Positions 8,438-16,881 are shown, counted from the first letter of the stretch. The stretch is 64,000 bases of DNA from Litorivita sp040371945 (GCF_040371945.1 NZ_BAABWS010000001.1:868001-932000); one strand, 5' to 3'. Numbers and translations: made by a program. Notes: generated by a model from the sequence alone, not told the origin.

Positions 8438-9645
8438 CTTTGCCTCATCTTCTCGGGATTGAAGGTCATCTCAATGTCGCGCCACTGGGCGTATTTGTCC
8501 CGTGGCAAGTTGTATCCGTCCTTGGTGCAGCGGATAATCGCCCGCCGCGCCACGTCAAAAGCCTGCTGCGCCGAGGCCGAACTGCCGCCGTCGAAACCGG
8601 CAAGGCGGATCGAATTGGTGATCGGCCTGCCGTCCTCGCCCATCGACATGGCCACGGTGACGGTCGTGCGCATCGCATCGGACGACAGCGCGCCGACATT
8701 CCAACAGGCCGAGACCGCCACGCGCAGATCGTCGCGCTCGCCCGCCGTCAGGGGCGGGCCGGAGGCGGCCGTGCCGTTGCCGCCGCTTTGCGAGGTGGCC
8801 CCCTCCGCCGCGCCCGCCGCGCCCAGAGCCTCGGCCAAAGCATCCTTGACCGCATCCTTGACGGCGGGTTTGGGCGCGGGGTTTGCCGCTGGTTTTTCAG
8901 CAGGTTTCTCGGCGGGCTTTTCGGCGGTTTGAACGGGTTTTTCGGCCTCGGCAGGCTTTGGCGCCGCCTGCGCAGGGCGCGATTTGGGGCGCAGCGAGGT
9001 CAACGGCGCGGCCTTGGCCTGCTCGTTCTCCAAGGCCGTCTCGACCGCAGCCTCCTGCGGCGCGGTGGTTTGCTGCTTTTCCTGCGGCGGCGCATCGGCT
9101 TGCGGCGCTGGCTCTGCGGCCTCGCGAACCGCATCATCGACCTTGGCCTCGGGCGCAGGGCGCGCCACGGGGGTCGGGGCTACGCGCGGCGCGGGGCGCG
9201 GCTGCGGGCGCGCCGAGACCTCAGGGGCCAGAACGGCAATATCGGTGTGCGGCGCAGGCGGCGCATCGGGCGCTTCCTCTTGCGCCTCGGCCTGCGGCGG
9301 CGGCGCAAGTTGCGACACATCGGGCGCGGTTTCCGCGCGCGGCTCGGGCACCGCATCGGGCGGGGTGATTGGCCGCTCTGCCTGCTCGGCCTGCTCGGTC
9401 TGCGGCGGCGCGGGGGCCTCGTCGGGCGCGGCGGCCTGCGGGACCTGCGGCGCTTCGCTCGTCGCTTTGGGCGCAGCGGCCTCGGCCACCAATGCCGCAT
9501 ATTCCGCCCCCGAGATCACCGAAACCTCGGAAACCTCGACAGGGTCGGGATTGGGGCTGAGCCAGCCGCCAAAGAGCATCCAGCCGATGAGACCCAAATG
9601 GCCCGCACCGGAGACGTAATGCCCGATATGCTCTTTATGCAGCAC
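8434..9645 (-). CDS. tolA: Tol-Pal system protein TolA
   Basis: A 403-residue inner-membrane protein with one N-terminal membrane helix (YVSGAGHLGLIGWMLFGGWL). A very long Ala/Pro/Glu/Lys-rich periplasmic domain follows, with short repeats such as EKPAEKPAEKPA near residue 240. A small C-terminal globular domain (about 300-403) contains the single motif region CWNVGALSSDAM. It carries force from TolQR to TolB/Pal across the periplasm. Low complexity makes its identity rest on position between tolR and tolB, the membrane helix and the C-terminal fold. It overlaps tolB and lies 10 bases after tolR. Confidence 0.92.
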   Translation of the reverse strand: MLHKEHIGHYVSGAGHLGLIGWMLFGGWLSPNPDPVEVSEVSVISGAEYAALVAEAAAPKATSEAPQVPQAAAPDEAPAPPQTEQAEQAERPITPPDAVPEPRAETAPDVSQLAPPPQAEAQEEAPDAPPAPHTDIAVLAPEVSARPQPRPAPRVAPTPVARPAPEAKVDDAVREAAEPAPQADAPPQEKQQTTAPQEAAVETALENEQAKAAPLTSLRPKSRPAQAAPKPAEAEKPVQTAEKPAEKPAEKPAANPAPKPAVKDAVKDALAEALGAAGAAEGATSQSGGNGTAASGPPLTAGERDDLRVAVSACWNVGALSSDAMRTTVTVAMSMGEDGRPITNSIRLAGFDGGSSASAQQAFDVARRAIIRCTKDGYNLPRDKYAQWRDIEMTFNPEKMRQR

Positions 9646-9655
9646 GCCTTGCGCC

Positions 9656-10132
9656 TCAGTTTCCCGCGCCGCCGGTCAAGGTCGGCCCGCCGGTTTCCGT
9701 CACCAAACCGATGTTGGAAAACCCGCCGCGGTTCATCGCGCCCATGATCTCGACCACCTGCGCATAGGGCACCGCCCCGTCAGCGCGCAAAAACACGCGG
9801 TCGCCCTCACGCTCGGCGGCAATCGCCGTCAGCTTGGTGATCAGATCGCCCACCGCGACAGGGGTCTTTTGCAACATCACCTCGCCCGCTGCCGTGATGG
9901 TCACGGTCAAAGGCTCTTCGGTCTCGCCAGGCAAGGCTTTGGCGGCGGTTTTGGGCAATTCCACCGGCACGCCCACGGTCATCAAGGGCGCGGCCACCAT
10001 AAAGATGATGAGCAGCACCAGCATCACATCGACAAAGGGTGTGACGTTGATCTCGGCCATGGGCCGCGAACGCCCGCGCCCACGCCGCCGACGCCCGCCG
10101 CCACCTGTTTTCTGGATCACTCCGGCGCCCAT
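9656..10132 (-). CDS. tolR: Biopolymer transporter TolR
   Basis: ExbD/TolR-family inner-membrane protein that with TolQ forms the proton-driven motor of the Tol system. From the chosen ATG at 10132 it has 158 residues: a basic Arg/Gly-rich cytoplasmic leader, then MAEINVTPFVDVMLVLLIIF with the conserved proton-path aspartate in the membrane helix, and a periplasmic domain. The frame is open a further 19 codons upstream, but that would run deep into tolQ. The chosen ATG follows the tolQ TGA by one base (TGATATG), the usual coupling. Confidence 0.95.
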   Translation of the reverse strand: MGAGVIQKTGGGGRRRRGRGRSRPMAEINVTPFVDVMLVLLIIFMVAAPLMTVGVPVELPKTAAKALPGETEEPLTVTITAAGEVMLQKTPVAVGDLITKLTAIAAEREGDRVFLRADGAVPYAQVVEIMGAMNRGGFSNIGLVTETGGPTLTGGAGN

Positions 10133-10133
10133 A

Positions 10134-10829
10134 TCAGCTGTCCAACTGGCGGCTGAGGATGGTGGAGAACTCGTCGGCAAAGGCTTCATAGCCCGCGATC
10201 AACCGATCCGCATCCGAGGAGAGCTTGTTATAGAAAATCACCGCCGGAATCGCCGCCAGCAACCCGAGCCCCGTGGCCAAGAGCGCCTCGGCAATGCCGG
10301 GGGCGACCACGGCCAGATTGGTGTTTTGCTGCGCCGCAATTTCGACAAAGGCGTTCATGATCCCCATCACCGTGCCGAACAGACCGACAAAAGGCGCGGT
10401 CGATCCGACCGTGGCCAGAACCGGCAAACCGCTTTGCAGTTTCTCGGCCTCTTTGGCGATCGCCACATCCATCGAGCGGTCGATCCGCGCCGAGGCCCCC
10501 GCAATCATCGCCCCGTCCTCGCGGTGCGAGCGGCGCCATTCGGTCATACCGGCGGCAAAAACCTTTTGCGCATGCCCGTCCGGATCGGCGCCGATCTCGT
10601 CATAAAGCGCGTCCAAAGGCTCGCCCGACCAAAAGGCGCGATCAAAGCTTTCGGCCTCGCGCCGCGCCTTACGGTAGAGAATCCATTTTTGCACAATGAT
10701 CGACCAAGACCAAAAAGAGGCCGCGATCAGCATCAGCATGACAAGTTTAACGGTGATTGTGGCGCGTGCGAATAGGGCCCACATGGAGAAATCAATCTCC
10801 TGCGCCAAAGCCAGAGTTTCTGCTTCCAT
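10134..10829 (-). CDS. tolQ: MotA/TolQ/ExbB proton channel protein TolQ
   Basis: A 231-residue inner-membrane protein with three membrane segments: near residues 17-40 (FARATITVKLVMLMLIAASFW), about 130-155 (GLPVLATVGSTAPFVGLFGTVMGIM) and about 165-195 (AEALLATGLGLLAAIPAVIFYN). The family signature TAPFVGLFGTVMGIMNAF is intact. With TolR it converts proton flow into movement of TolA. It heads the tolQRAB block, about 113 bases downstream of ybgC. Confidence 0.97.
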   Translation of the reverse strand: MEAETLALAQEIDFSMWALFARATITVKLVMLMLIAASFWSWSIIVQKWILYRKARREAESFDRAFWSGEPLDALYDEIGADPDGHAQKVFAAGMTEWRRSHREDGAMIAGASARIDRSMDVAIAKEAEKLQSGLPVLATVGSTAPFVGLFGTVMGIMNAFVEIAAQQNTNLAVVAPGIAEALLATGLGLLAAIPAVIFYNKLSSDADRLIAGYEAFADEFSTILSRQLDS

Positions 10830-10942
10830 CTGCCTGCTCTTTTTTGCGGCCTCGTTTATGGGCCTTTTTATGCGGGCAGGTTAGCGCATGTCACAGGGGA
10901 AAGCCAACACGATCTCGTCATCGGCGCGCCAAAGCGCCCTGC

Positions 10943-11335
10943 CTAATGCACCATCCGGCGGATAATTGCCGGCAGGCGCGCCGCATGGCCCGCCTCATTG
11001 ATCACCACAAGCGTCACCTGCGCCGAAAACAACACCTCGCCGTCGCGCAGCACCTGCTGCTCGAGAACCATCCGCGCGCCGGTGACCTGCACCGTGGCGG
11101 TGGTGACCTCCAGAACATCGTCGAATTTGGCGGGCAAAAGATAATCGGCCTCGACGCGGCGCACCGCAAAAACCAATCCCTCGCCCTCGCGCAGGGCATT
11201 TTGATCAACGCCCACCTCGCGCACCCAATCGCTGCGCGCACGCTCTATGTATTTGAGGTAATTGGCGTAATAGACGATACCGGCCATATCGGTATCCTCG
11301 TAATAGACACGGATCGCAAATCGGTGAAGGGGCAT
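10943..11335 (-). CDS. ybgC: Acyl-CoA thioesterase YbgC (hotdog fold)
   Basis: A 130-residue cytosolic hotdog-fold thioesterase that is the usual first gene of tol-pal operons. The catalytic region YYEDTDMAGIVYYANYLKYIERAR is complete, with the active aspartate in DTDMAG. Family members hydrolyse short or acyl-carrier-bound acyl groups; the physiological link with Tol-Pal is still debated. It lies 103 bases downstream of a conserved unknown gene and 113 bases before tolQ. Confidence 0.95.
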   Translation of the reverse strand: MPLHRFAIRVYYEDTDMAGIVYYANYLKYIERARSDWVREVGVDQNALREGEGLVFAVRRVEADYLLPAKFDDVLEVTTATVQVTGARMVLEQQVLRDGEVLFSAQVTLVVINEAGHAARLPAIIRRMVH

Positions 11336-11438
11336 GATCGCTGGGCCTCAAGGTTGTAACGACCAAGCCATAGGACGCCCCCCGCCCCATGTCCAGCCGC
11401 GCGCCCCCGCCCAAAGCCGCCCGCGCAGGCGCCCTGCC

Positions 11439-12080
11439 CTAGGCCGCGCCCGCCGCGATGCGCGCATAAAGCCGCAAGGCAAAGCTTTTGTCGCCATCCG
11501 CATTGGGCAACAACGGATCATAGGCCGCCTTGATCATCGCGCCGACCTCGGGGCGCAACACCGCCCGCCCGTCCTCAAGCCGCCCCAAAGGCGAGCGCTC
11601 GGCAAAGGCCTGATCGGACCACAGCAACAGCGCCTGCGCCGCCTGCGCAAGCGCCAGATCCTCCGCCGGAACCTGCGCCATCGCCTCATCCATGCGCACA
11701 AATACAAAACAGGCGCGGATCGCCCCGTCCGCGTCGAACCGAAACGCCCGATACTGGCGCGCCCCCGCCGCCTGCAGCCGCGCCACCCGCTGCGGCAAAT
11801 CGGGGATCATCTCGCCAAGGTCTTTGACACCGGTCAGCTCGCCCCAATCGGCAACGAAAAACACCATCAGGTTTGCGCCAAGCTCGGGGTCGGTCTCGGC
11901 CATCTTGTGACCGGCCAAGGCCACCACCGCCTCCACCGCGCCCTTGATCACCGACAGGCTGGCATCATCCACCCCGAAAACAATCGGCACAATCGGCCGC
12001 CCCCAACGGGCAAAGGCAAAACTGCCATCACTGCGGGTGAAATGGCTCTCGATCTGGGCGGGTGTCATCAGGTTTTCCAT
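11439..12080 (-). CDS. Conserved hypothetical protein between ruvB and ybgC
   Basis: A 213-residue soluble protein without signal peptide or membrane segment that I cannot assign to a function. It contains a stretch reading VPIVFGVDDASLSVIKGAVEAVVALAGH, a NLMVFFVADWGEL segment and a C-terminal part resembling an oxygenase or esterase fold only vaguely. Proteins of this look are found next to tol-pal in other Rhodobacteraceae, which I recall but have not checked. The start at 12080 is preceded by GAGGGCGGGC; a second ATG lies four codons in. Confidence 0.7.
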   Translation of the reverse strand: MENLMTPAQIESHFTRSDGSFAFARWGRPIVPIVFGVDDASLSVIKGAVEAVVALAGHKMAETDPELGANLMVFFVADWGELTGVKDLGEMIPDLPQRVARLQAAGARQYRAFRFDADGAIRACFVFVRMDEAMAQVPAEDLALAQAAQALLLWSDQAFAERSPLGRLEDGRAVLRPEVGAMIKAAYDPLLPNADGDKSFALRLYARIAAGAA

Positions 12081-12166
12081 GCCCGCCCTCTACCGCAAAC
12101 CCGCGCCGCGCTTCAAGTGGCTGCAGCCGCGCCGCTCAGATCACGCCCGAGCGGCGGGCGCCTGCG

Positions 12167-12493
12167 CTAGTCCAGATATTTGCCCCATTTGCGCGCCAAG
12201 GCCTGCGCAGGGTCGATCCCCTCGCGCGCAGCAAAGACCAGCAAGAACCCCAAAGCATCGGCCAATTCATCCGCCACGTCGTCTTGTGTCGCCGCGCCGC
12301 GCCCTGCGCCGCGCGCTTGCAACCACGCGCCCGTCAACTCGCCGACCTCTTCGGTGATCTTGTGCAAGACCCATCCCGTATCTTTGGGCGTGCCAAAGCG
12401 TGCGGCATAAATATCGGCCACCTGCACCGCCATCCGCGTCATCTCGGCCATCGAAGGCCCCGCATCGGGTCCACCGACCGCCCGATCAGCCAT
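12167..12493 (-). CDS. MazG-like nucleotide pyrophosphohydrolase
   Basis: A small all-alpha NTP pyrophosphohydrolase of 108 residues. The metal-binding signature EEVGELTGAWLQ followed by DDVADELADALGFLL fits the EExxE plus ExxD pattern of the MazG/dUTPase-like superfamily, whose members cleave non-canonical NTPs to NMP and pyrophosphate. The C-terminal ALARKWGKYLD segment is also typical. Its start overlaps the ruvB end by eight bases, so it is probably co-translated with the repair genes. Its actual nucleotide substrate is not evident. Confidence 0.8.
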   Translation of the reverse strand: MADRAVGGPDAGPSMAEMTRMAVQVADIYAARFGTPKDTGWVLHKITEEVGELTGAWLQARGAGRGAATQDDVADELADALGFLLVFAAREGIDPAQALARKWGKYLD

Positions 12494-13514
12494 CGAACAA
12501 ATCCCCCCCGCCGCGCGGTTGCGGCGCCGCCATGCCCAGATGCGTCCAAGCCGCCTGTGCCAACATCCGCCCGCGCGGCGTGCGCTGGATCAGACCTTGT
12601 TGCAACAAGAACGGCTCGATCACCTCTTCGAGCGCATCGCGGCTCTCCGACAAAGCCGCCGACAGGGTCTCGATCCCCACCGGCCCGCCCTGATAAGCCT
12701 CGGCAATCAATCGCAAATACCGCCGGTCGGCCCCATCAAGACCCAGATGATCCACCCCCAGCCGCGTCAGCGCATGATCGGCAATCTCGCGCGTCACCCG
12801 CCCGTCGCCCTCGACGATGGCGAAATCCACCACACGGCGCAGCAAACGCCCCGCGATCCGCGGCGTGCCGCGCGAACGTTTGGCGATCTCGCGCGCGCCG
12901 CCCTCATCCGAGGGCGCGCCCAGCTTGACCGCATTGCGCGAGACGATCTCGTGCAGCTCATCAACCGTATAGAACTGTAGCCGCGTCGGTATCCCGAACC
13001 GGTCGCGCAAAGGCGTGGTCAAAAGCCCCATCCGCGTCGTCGCCCCGACCAAGGTAAAGGGCTGCAACTCGATCCGCACCGTGCGCGCCGCAGGCCCCTC
13101 GCCGATCACCAGATCAAGCTCGAAATCCTCCAACGCGGGATAGAGCACCTCTTCGACCGCCGGATTGAGCCGGTGAATTTCGTCGATGAACAACACATCG
13201 CGCGCCTCAAGGTTGGTCAGGATCGCCGCCAGATCGCCCGCCTTGGCCAGAACCGGCCCCGAGGTCATGCGAAAATTGACCCCCAATTCACGCGCCATGA
13301 TCTGCGCCAATGTGGTTTTGCCCAATCCGGGCGGGCCGTGAAACAGCGTGTGGTCCATGGCCACGCCGCGCTGCTTGGCCGAGGCGATGAAAATCTTGAG
13401 GTTCGCGCGCGCCTCTTCTTGGCCGATGAAAGCGTCAAGCTCTTGCGGGCGCAGGGCGCGGTCATTGTCGTCGGCCAATCCTTCGGGGCGCAATGTCGGG
13501 TCCGGTGCCTCCAT
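12486..13514 (-). CDS. ruvB: Holliday junction branch migration helicase RuvB
   Basis: AAA+ ring ATPase of 342 residues that pumps DNA through the RuvA-bound Holliday junction. Walker A GPPGLGKT lies at about residues 60-67, Walker B is within LFIDEIHRLNP, sensor I in LVGATTRMGLLTTPL, and the C-terminal winged helix contains QQGLIQRTPRGRML. Length is standard. It follows ruvA after three bases. Confidence 0.98.
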   Translation of the reverse strand: MEAPDPTLRPEGLADDNDRALRPQELDAFIGQEEARANLKIFIASAKQRGVAMDHTLFHGPPGLGKTTLAQIMARELGVNFRMTSGPVLAKAGDLAAILTNLEARDVLFIDEIHRLNPAVEEVLYPALEDFELDLVIGEGPAARTVRIELQPFTLVGATTRMGLLTTPLRDRFGIPTRLQFYTVDELHEIVSRNAVKLGAPSDEGGAREIAKRSRGTPRIAGRLLRRVVDFAIVEGDGRVTREIADHALTRLGVDHLGLDGADRRYLRLIAEAYQGGPVGIETLSAALSESRDALEEVIEPFLLQQGLIQRTPRGRMLAQAAWTHLGMAAPQPRGGGDLFDG

Positions 13515-13517
13515 GTC

Positions 13518-14204
13518 CTACCCCTTTGGCGCCAAAAGCTTCAGCGCCGCGCGGATCAATTCCGCCGTGGAGGCCTCGGGCGCTGCGCCTGCCGCTTCGG
13601 CCACGGCGCTTGCAGCCTCGGAGGGGCTATAGCCAAGGTTGGTCAGCGCCGAGAGCGCTTCGGATTGCGCCGCCGCGCTGGCATTGGCGGCGGCGGGTTT
13701 GGGCGCGGCGGCGGGCGCGCGTGCGGGCGCATCCCCTGCATCGATGACCTCGGCCTGCTGCTCGCCTTGGGCCGCCATCAACGTGCCGCCCATCGCCATG
13801 ACGGAGGGCGCTTTATCCTTGAGTTCCAGCACCACCCGCTGCGCGGTTTTCGGGCCGACGCCCTTGGCCGCCTTGACCGCGTTCCAATCACCCAAGGCAA
13901 TGGCGCGGCCCAAACCGTCGGGGCCGAGCGTGCCGAGAATCGCCAGCGAGGCCTTGGCCCCAATGCCGGAAATCGAGGTCAGCAAACGGTGCCATTCCTT
14001 CTCCAGCAGCGTCGGAAAGCCGAAAAGCTGCATCAAATCCTCGCGCACCACCAGATCGGTAAAAAGCGCGCAGGCCTCGCCCACGGCAGGCAACGCCGCC
14101 ATGGTGCGGTCAGAGCAATAGACCAGATAGCCCACCCCGCGCACATCGATCAAAATATGGTCCTCGGCGCGATACTCGATCCGGCCCGACAGTTTGCCAA
14201 TCAT
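13518..14204 (-). CDS. ruvA: Holliday junction DNA-binding protein RuvA
   Basis: A 228-residue protein that recognises four-way junctions as a tetramer and loads RuvB. From the chosen ATG it begins MIGKLSGRIEYRAEDHILIDVRG, the canonical N-terminal OB fold. Two helix-hairpin-helix motifs follow (SGIGAKASLAIL and KGVGPKTAQRVVLEL), then an Ala-rich linker longer than in E. coli, and the RuvB-binding domain III (ALTNLGYSPSEAASAV). The start at 14204 overlaps the ruvC TGA as ATGA; a longer upstream frame is non-conserved Gly/Cys-rich sequence. Confidence 0.97.
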   Translation of the reverse strand: MIGKLSGRIEYRAEDHILIDVRGVGYLVYCSDRTMAALPAVGEACALFTDLVVREDLMQLFGFPTLLEKEWHRLLTSISGIGAKASLAILGTLGPDGLGRAIALGDWNAVKAAKGVGPKTAQRVVLELKDKAPSVMAMGGTLMAAQGEQQAEVIDAGDAPARAPAAAPKPAAANASAAAQSEALSALTNLGYSPSEAASAVAEAAGAAPEASTAELIRAALKLLAPKG

Positions 14205-14722
14205 GCCCGCGCCCTCGCATCCGCCGCCGCCATCGCAATCGCCAAGGCCCCCGACGAGGCCGTGTGATGCGCATGACAAATCGCAATCGCCAAAGCATCC
14301 GCCGCATCAGGGCCGGTCAGATCGGCCCCCGGAAGCTGCATTTTCACCATATGCTGCACCTGCTCCTTGGCCGCATGACCGACGCCCACCACGGTTTTTT
14401 TCACCGAATTTGGAGCATATTCGCCGATGGTGATCCCCGCCTGCGCCGGCACCAAAAGCGCGATGGCGCGCGCTTGGCCAAGCTTGAGCGTGCCCGCGCC
14501 GTCCTTGTTGACAAAGGTCTGCTCCACCGCCGCCGTATCGGGGCGATAGCGATGCACAATATCGGTCAACTGTTCATGCAGCGACAAAAGCCTTTGCCCC
14601 AGATCCTTGCCCAGCGAATGACAGGTGCCATTCGCCACATGGCTCAGCCGCGAGCCGTCCACGTCAATGACGCCCCAGCCCATGTTGCGCAGCCCCGGAT
14701 CGATGCCCAAAACCCTGATCAT
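14201..14722 (-). CDS. ruvC: Crossover junction endodeoxyribonuclease RuvC
   Basis: A 173-residue Holliday junction resolvase. The RNase H-like core begins IRVLGIDPGLRNMGWGVI with the first catalytic Asp; the other acidic residues lie in AAVEQTFVNKDG and in GPDAADALAIAICHAH. It is first in the ruvCAB block and overlaps ruvA. The frame start at 14722 is the usual position for the family. Confidence 0.97.
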   Translation of the reverse strand: MIRVLGIDPGLRNMGWGVIDVDGSRLSHVANGTCHSLGKDLGQRLLSLHEQLTDIVHRYRPDTAAVEQTFVNKDGAGTLKLGQARAIALLVPAQAGITIGEYAPNSVKKTVVGVGHAAKEQVQHMVKMQLPGADLTGPDAADALAIAICHAHHTASSGALAIAMAAADARARA

Positions 14723-14951
14723 TCTGCCCTACCCTCGCCGCGATTGACGCGTGTTTTTGCTGGCCCCGCCTGCACGCGCCGCATATTCGATGCGCGCGCC
14801 GGAGGGCTTTGTTAACGCGGATTAGCACGAAACAAGAACATAGGCCAAGAAAATTGCGCGCGAGGCGGCAAAAATGCGCAAAACTGTCGCGCGCGGGCCG
14901 CGATCCGTCGCTTTGCGCAAACCCCTTTAAAACAGGGCCATGGGCGCCAGT

Positions 14952-14980
14952 TTGCTACATTTTTAAGCATTGCGCATATT
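14952..14980 (+). promoter_or_regulatory. Candidate promoter of the DUF1127 gene
   Basis: TTGCTA at 14952-14957 and CATATT at 14975-14980 are separated by 17 bases and would place transcription start near 14986-14988. That is within a few bases of the first nucleotide of the leader hairpin at 14990, so the two readings support each other. The elements are imperfect matches to the housekeeping consensus. The rest of the 369-base gap between ruvC and the DUF1127 gene shows nothing else I can name. Confidence 0.4.
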
Positions 14981-14989
14981 GCATGGGCG

Positions 14990-15072
14990 ATATGCGAAAA
15001 CAAGGAGTGGTGCGGCGCAGAACGCGCCCCTATGTGGGCGTCACGCACCATCCGAGGCGCGTTTTCGCATAT
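14990..15072 (+). promoter_or_regulatory. Folded 5' leader of the DUF1127 gene
   Basis: ATATGCGAAAAC at 14990-15001 is perfectly complementary to GTTTTCGCATAT at 15061-15072. Nested inside are TGGTGCG (15008-15014) with CGCACCA (15044-15050) and CGCCC (15025-15029) with GGGCG (15036-15040). The three stems form one long hairpin ending six bases before the AAAGGAG ribosome site. AAGGAG at 15002-15007, a decoy-like Shine-Dalgarno sequence, lies between the outer and middle stems. Confidence 0.6.
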
Positions 15073-15091
15073 ATTCCAAAGGAGCTGTCCC

Positions 15092-15295
15092 ATGTCGGCC
15101 ATGCACACAAACACCCCCGCCCTGTCGGGGTCCATCTCTCGCGCGGCCTATGTCGCCGTGCGCAGCGTTGCCCTGATCCGCGAGACCCTCGCCGCGCGCA
15201 AAACCCGCGCGATGCTTTTGGCGCTGAGCGATGCCCAGCTTGAAGACATCGGCCTGAACCGCGCCGACGTCCGCGCCCGCACCACCGTTTTCTAA
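15092..15295 (+). CDS. DUF1127 domain-containing small protein
   Basis: A 67-residue basic protein. The C-terminal half (ALIRETLAARKTRAMLLALSDAQLEDIGLNRADV) is the DUF1127 helix-turn-like module, with the typical LSDxxLxDIGL core. Such proteins are abundant small proteins in alphaproteobacteria. In Rhodobacter one of them (CcaF1) binds RNA and is linked to stress and sRNA maturation; that role is known for the relative, not shown here. The start at 15092 follows AAAGGAG by eight bases. It has its own promoter-like sequence, a structured leader and a terminator, so it is a monocistronic unit. Confidence 0.9.
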   Translation: MSAMHTNTPALSGSISRAAYVAVRSVALIRETLAARKTRAMLLALSDAQLEDIGLNRADVRARTTVF

Positions 15296-15361
15296 CGCGC
15301 GCCCCTCGCGGGCCCCGTTGCGGGCCGCGCTGATGGGAATGCGTCTCGGAGTGCAAATAAC

Positions 15362-15402
15362 AAAGAACCGCCTCGGCATCCGGCCAGGGCGGTTCTTTTT
15401 TT
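15362..15402 (+). terminator. Rho-independent terminator of the DUF1127 gene
   Basis: AAAGAACCGCC at 15362-15372 pairs with GGCGGTTCTTT at 15388-15398, and the T run extends to 15402. The hairpin lies 66 bases after the DUF1127 stop, before the convergent membrane-protein gene ending at 15446. Confidence 0.8.
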
Positions 15403-15445
15403 GGGTGATCTGGAGGGATCGCAGCGGGGTATCGAGCGCGGCGCC

Positions 15446-15790
15446 CTAGCGCAGATAGGGCGCCAGCGTTTTGGCGATCACCTGCGTGGCAGGATCGGGC
15501 GACATCGCCCATGCACCGAATTGTTCCACCGCTGAGCCGGCCGCAAGCACGGCCACTTTGTCGGTATAGGTCTGCGGGCCAAGATGCCCCAAAAGCGCGC
15601 CCTTGAATCCGAAAAACCCCAGAGCGAGTATCATCATCCCCTTGACCGGCAAGCGCACACCGCCGCGGCGCGGGCGCACGACGATCAACCCGTCCTTGCC
15701 CACATGGGTGGTATAGCCGCCATCCATCTTGCGATGCGCGCGGTCGATATTCTTTAGTCGGTTGTCAAAGTCTGCAAAGCTATCAGCCAT
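15446..15790 (-). CDS. Hypothetical membrane protein
   Basis: A 114-residue protein with a charged N-terminal part (DFDNRLKNIDRAHRKMDGG), a YTTHVGKDGLIVVRPRR segment and one membrane helix (VKGMMILALGFFGFKGALL), followed by a small-residue-rich tail. I do not recognise a functional family. The start at 15790 is supported by GGGAGAGAACG; the frame is open 12 codons further up without a better site. A candidate CtrA half-site lies 46 bases upstream. Confidence 0.7.
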   Translation of the reverse strand: MADSFADFDNRLKNIDRAHRKMDGGYTTHVGKDGLIVVRPRRGGVRLPVKGMMILALGFFGFKGALLGHLGPQTYTDKVAVLAAGSAVEQFGAWAMSPDPATQVIAKTLAPYLR

Positions 15791-15835
15791 CGTTCTCTCC
15801 CGTAACAAAAATTCGGACTTACACACACAGGTTAC

Positions 15836-15843
15836 TTAACCAT
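15836..15843 (-). promoter_or_regulatory. Possible CtrA-type site
   Basis: The sequence TTAACCAT (plus-strand reading) followed by AGGTAAACC gives TTAA-N7-TAAA, one base away from the CtrA consensus TTAA-N7-TTAA. It lies about 46 bases upstream of the 114-residue membrane-protein start. A single imperfect match is weak evidence. Confidence 0.25.
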
Positions 15844-15908
15844 AGGTAAACCACGATTGAGGCAGCATTGTGTCACGGCAGCCGAGTTAGACCCAAAACG
15901 GGTTTCTG

Positions 15909-16781
15909 TCAGGCGTTTTGTTGTAGCGTTAGCGTCGTCCAGTCACCAATCTCGGCCCGATGGACCAGATTGATGCCGGATCGTGCATAAACCTCGATCA
16001 CTTCATCAGCCTGCGCGTGCAAAATCCCCGAGAGAATCGCATAGCCCCCCGACGTCATATGCGCCGCCATGTCGGGCGCGAGGTCGATCAGCGGGCCTTT
16101 GAGGATATTGGCAAAGACCAGATCAAAGGGCGCGCGCGCCGCCAGATCGGGATGGTCAAAGCCCGCCGCCTCGACGCAAATCACCCGTCCGGCCAGATCA
16201 TTGGCGATCACATTGGCCTCGGCCACCTCGACGGCGACCTCGTCGATATCGGAGGCAATCACCGTCTGGGGCCAGATCCGCGCCGCGCCCATCGCCAGAA
16301 CGGCGGTGCCGCATCCGATATCGGCCACGCTCTGGCCGATAAACCCGCCTTTGTCCAAACGGTCCAGCGCCTCCAGACAGCCGCGCGTTGTGCCGTGATG
16401 GCCGGTGCCAAAGGCCATCGCCGCCTCGATCAACAGAGGCTCGCTCCCCTGCGGCACCTTTTCGGCATCATGGCTGCCGTAGACAAAGAACCGCCCCGCC
16501 GCGACCGGCGACAGGTCGCGTTTGACCTTGGCCACCCAATCGGTTTCGGGCAGTTGCGACACCAAAAACGGTTTTGCCCCGTAAGCCGCCGCCAGCAAAG
16601 CCAGCCCCGCCTCGTCGGGCGCATCGGTGAAATAGCCGCCCACTTCCCAAAGACCGGTGTCATCCTCGATCTCGAACACCCCGATGCCGGTGGGTTCGGG
16701 GCTCAGGCGCTCCATCGCAAGGCCCAACGCCTCGGCAGGCTCTTTTCCAAACAGGGTCGTCAGGGCGGTATAGGTCGGCAT
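15909..16781 (-). CDS. prmA: Ribosomal protein L11 methyltransferase
   Basis: A 290-residue SAM-dependent enzyme that trimethylates ribosomal protein L11. The substrate-recognition domain is N-terminal. The catalytic part has AMAFGTGHHGTTRGCLEAL (about 128-147), SVADIGCGTAVLAMGAARI with the SAM loop, and VFANILKGPLIDLAP with the NxL motif. The start is placed at 16781, where GGAGAGACCG precedes the ATG, rather than seven codons upstream. It stands alone, downstream of a MATE exporter gene on the same strand. Confidence 0.94.
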   Translation of the reverse strand: MPTYTALTTLFGKEPAEALGLAMERLSPEPTGIGVFEIEDDTGLWEVGGYFTDAPDEAGLALLAAAYGAKPFLVSQLPETDWVAKVKRDLSPVAAGRFFVYGSHDAEKVPQGSEPLLIEAAMAFGTGHHGTTRGCLEALDRLDKGGFIGQSVADIGCGTAVLAMGAARIWPQTVIASDIDEVAVEVAEANVIANDLAGRVICVEAAGFDHPDLAARAPFDLVFANILKGPLIDLAPDMAAHMTSGGYAILSGILHAQADEVIEVYARSGINLVHRAEIGDWTTLTLQQNA

Positions 16782-16881
16782 CGGTCTCTCCGGCATCTGC
16801 AAGCATGTAGCGCCCGCCTAGGACGATGCGGGCGCAGCGTCAACTGTCGTGACCTGCGCGGGGCGAAAAACCGCGCGGCGC

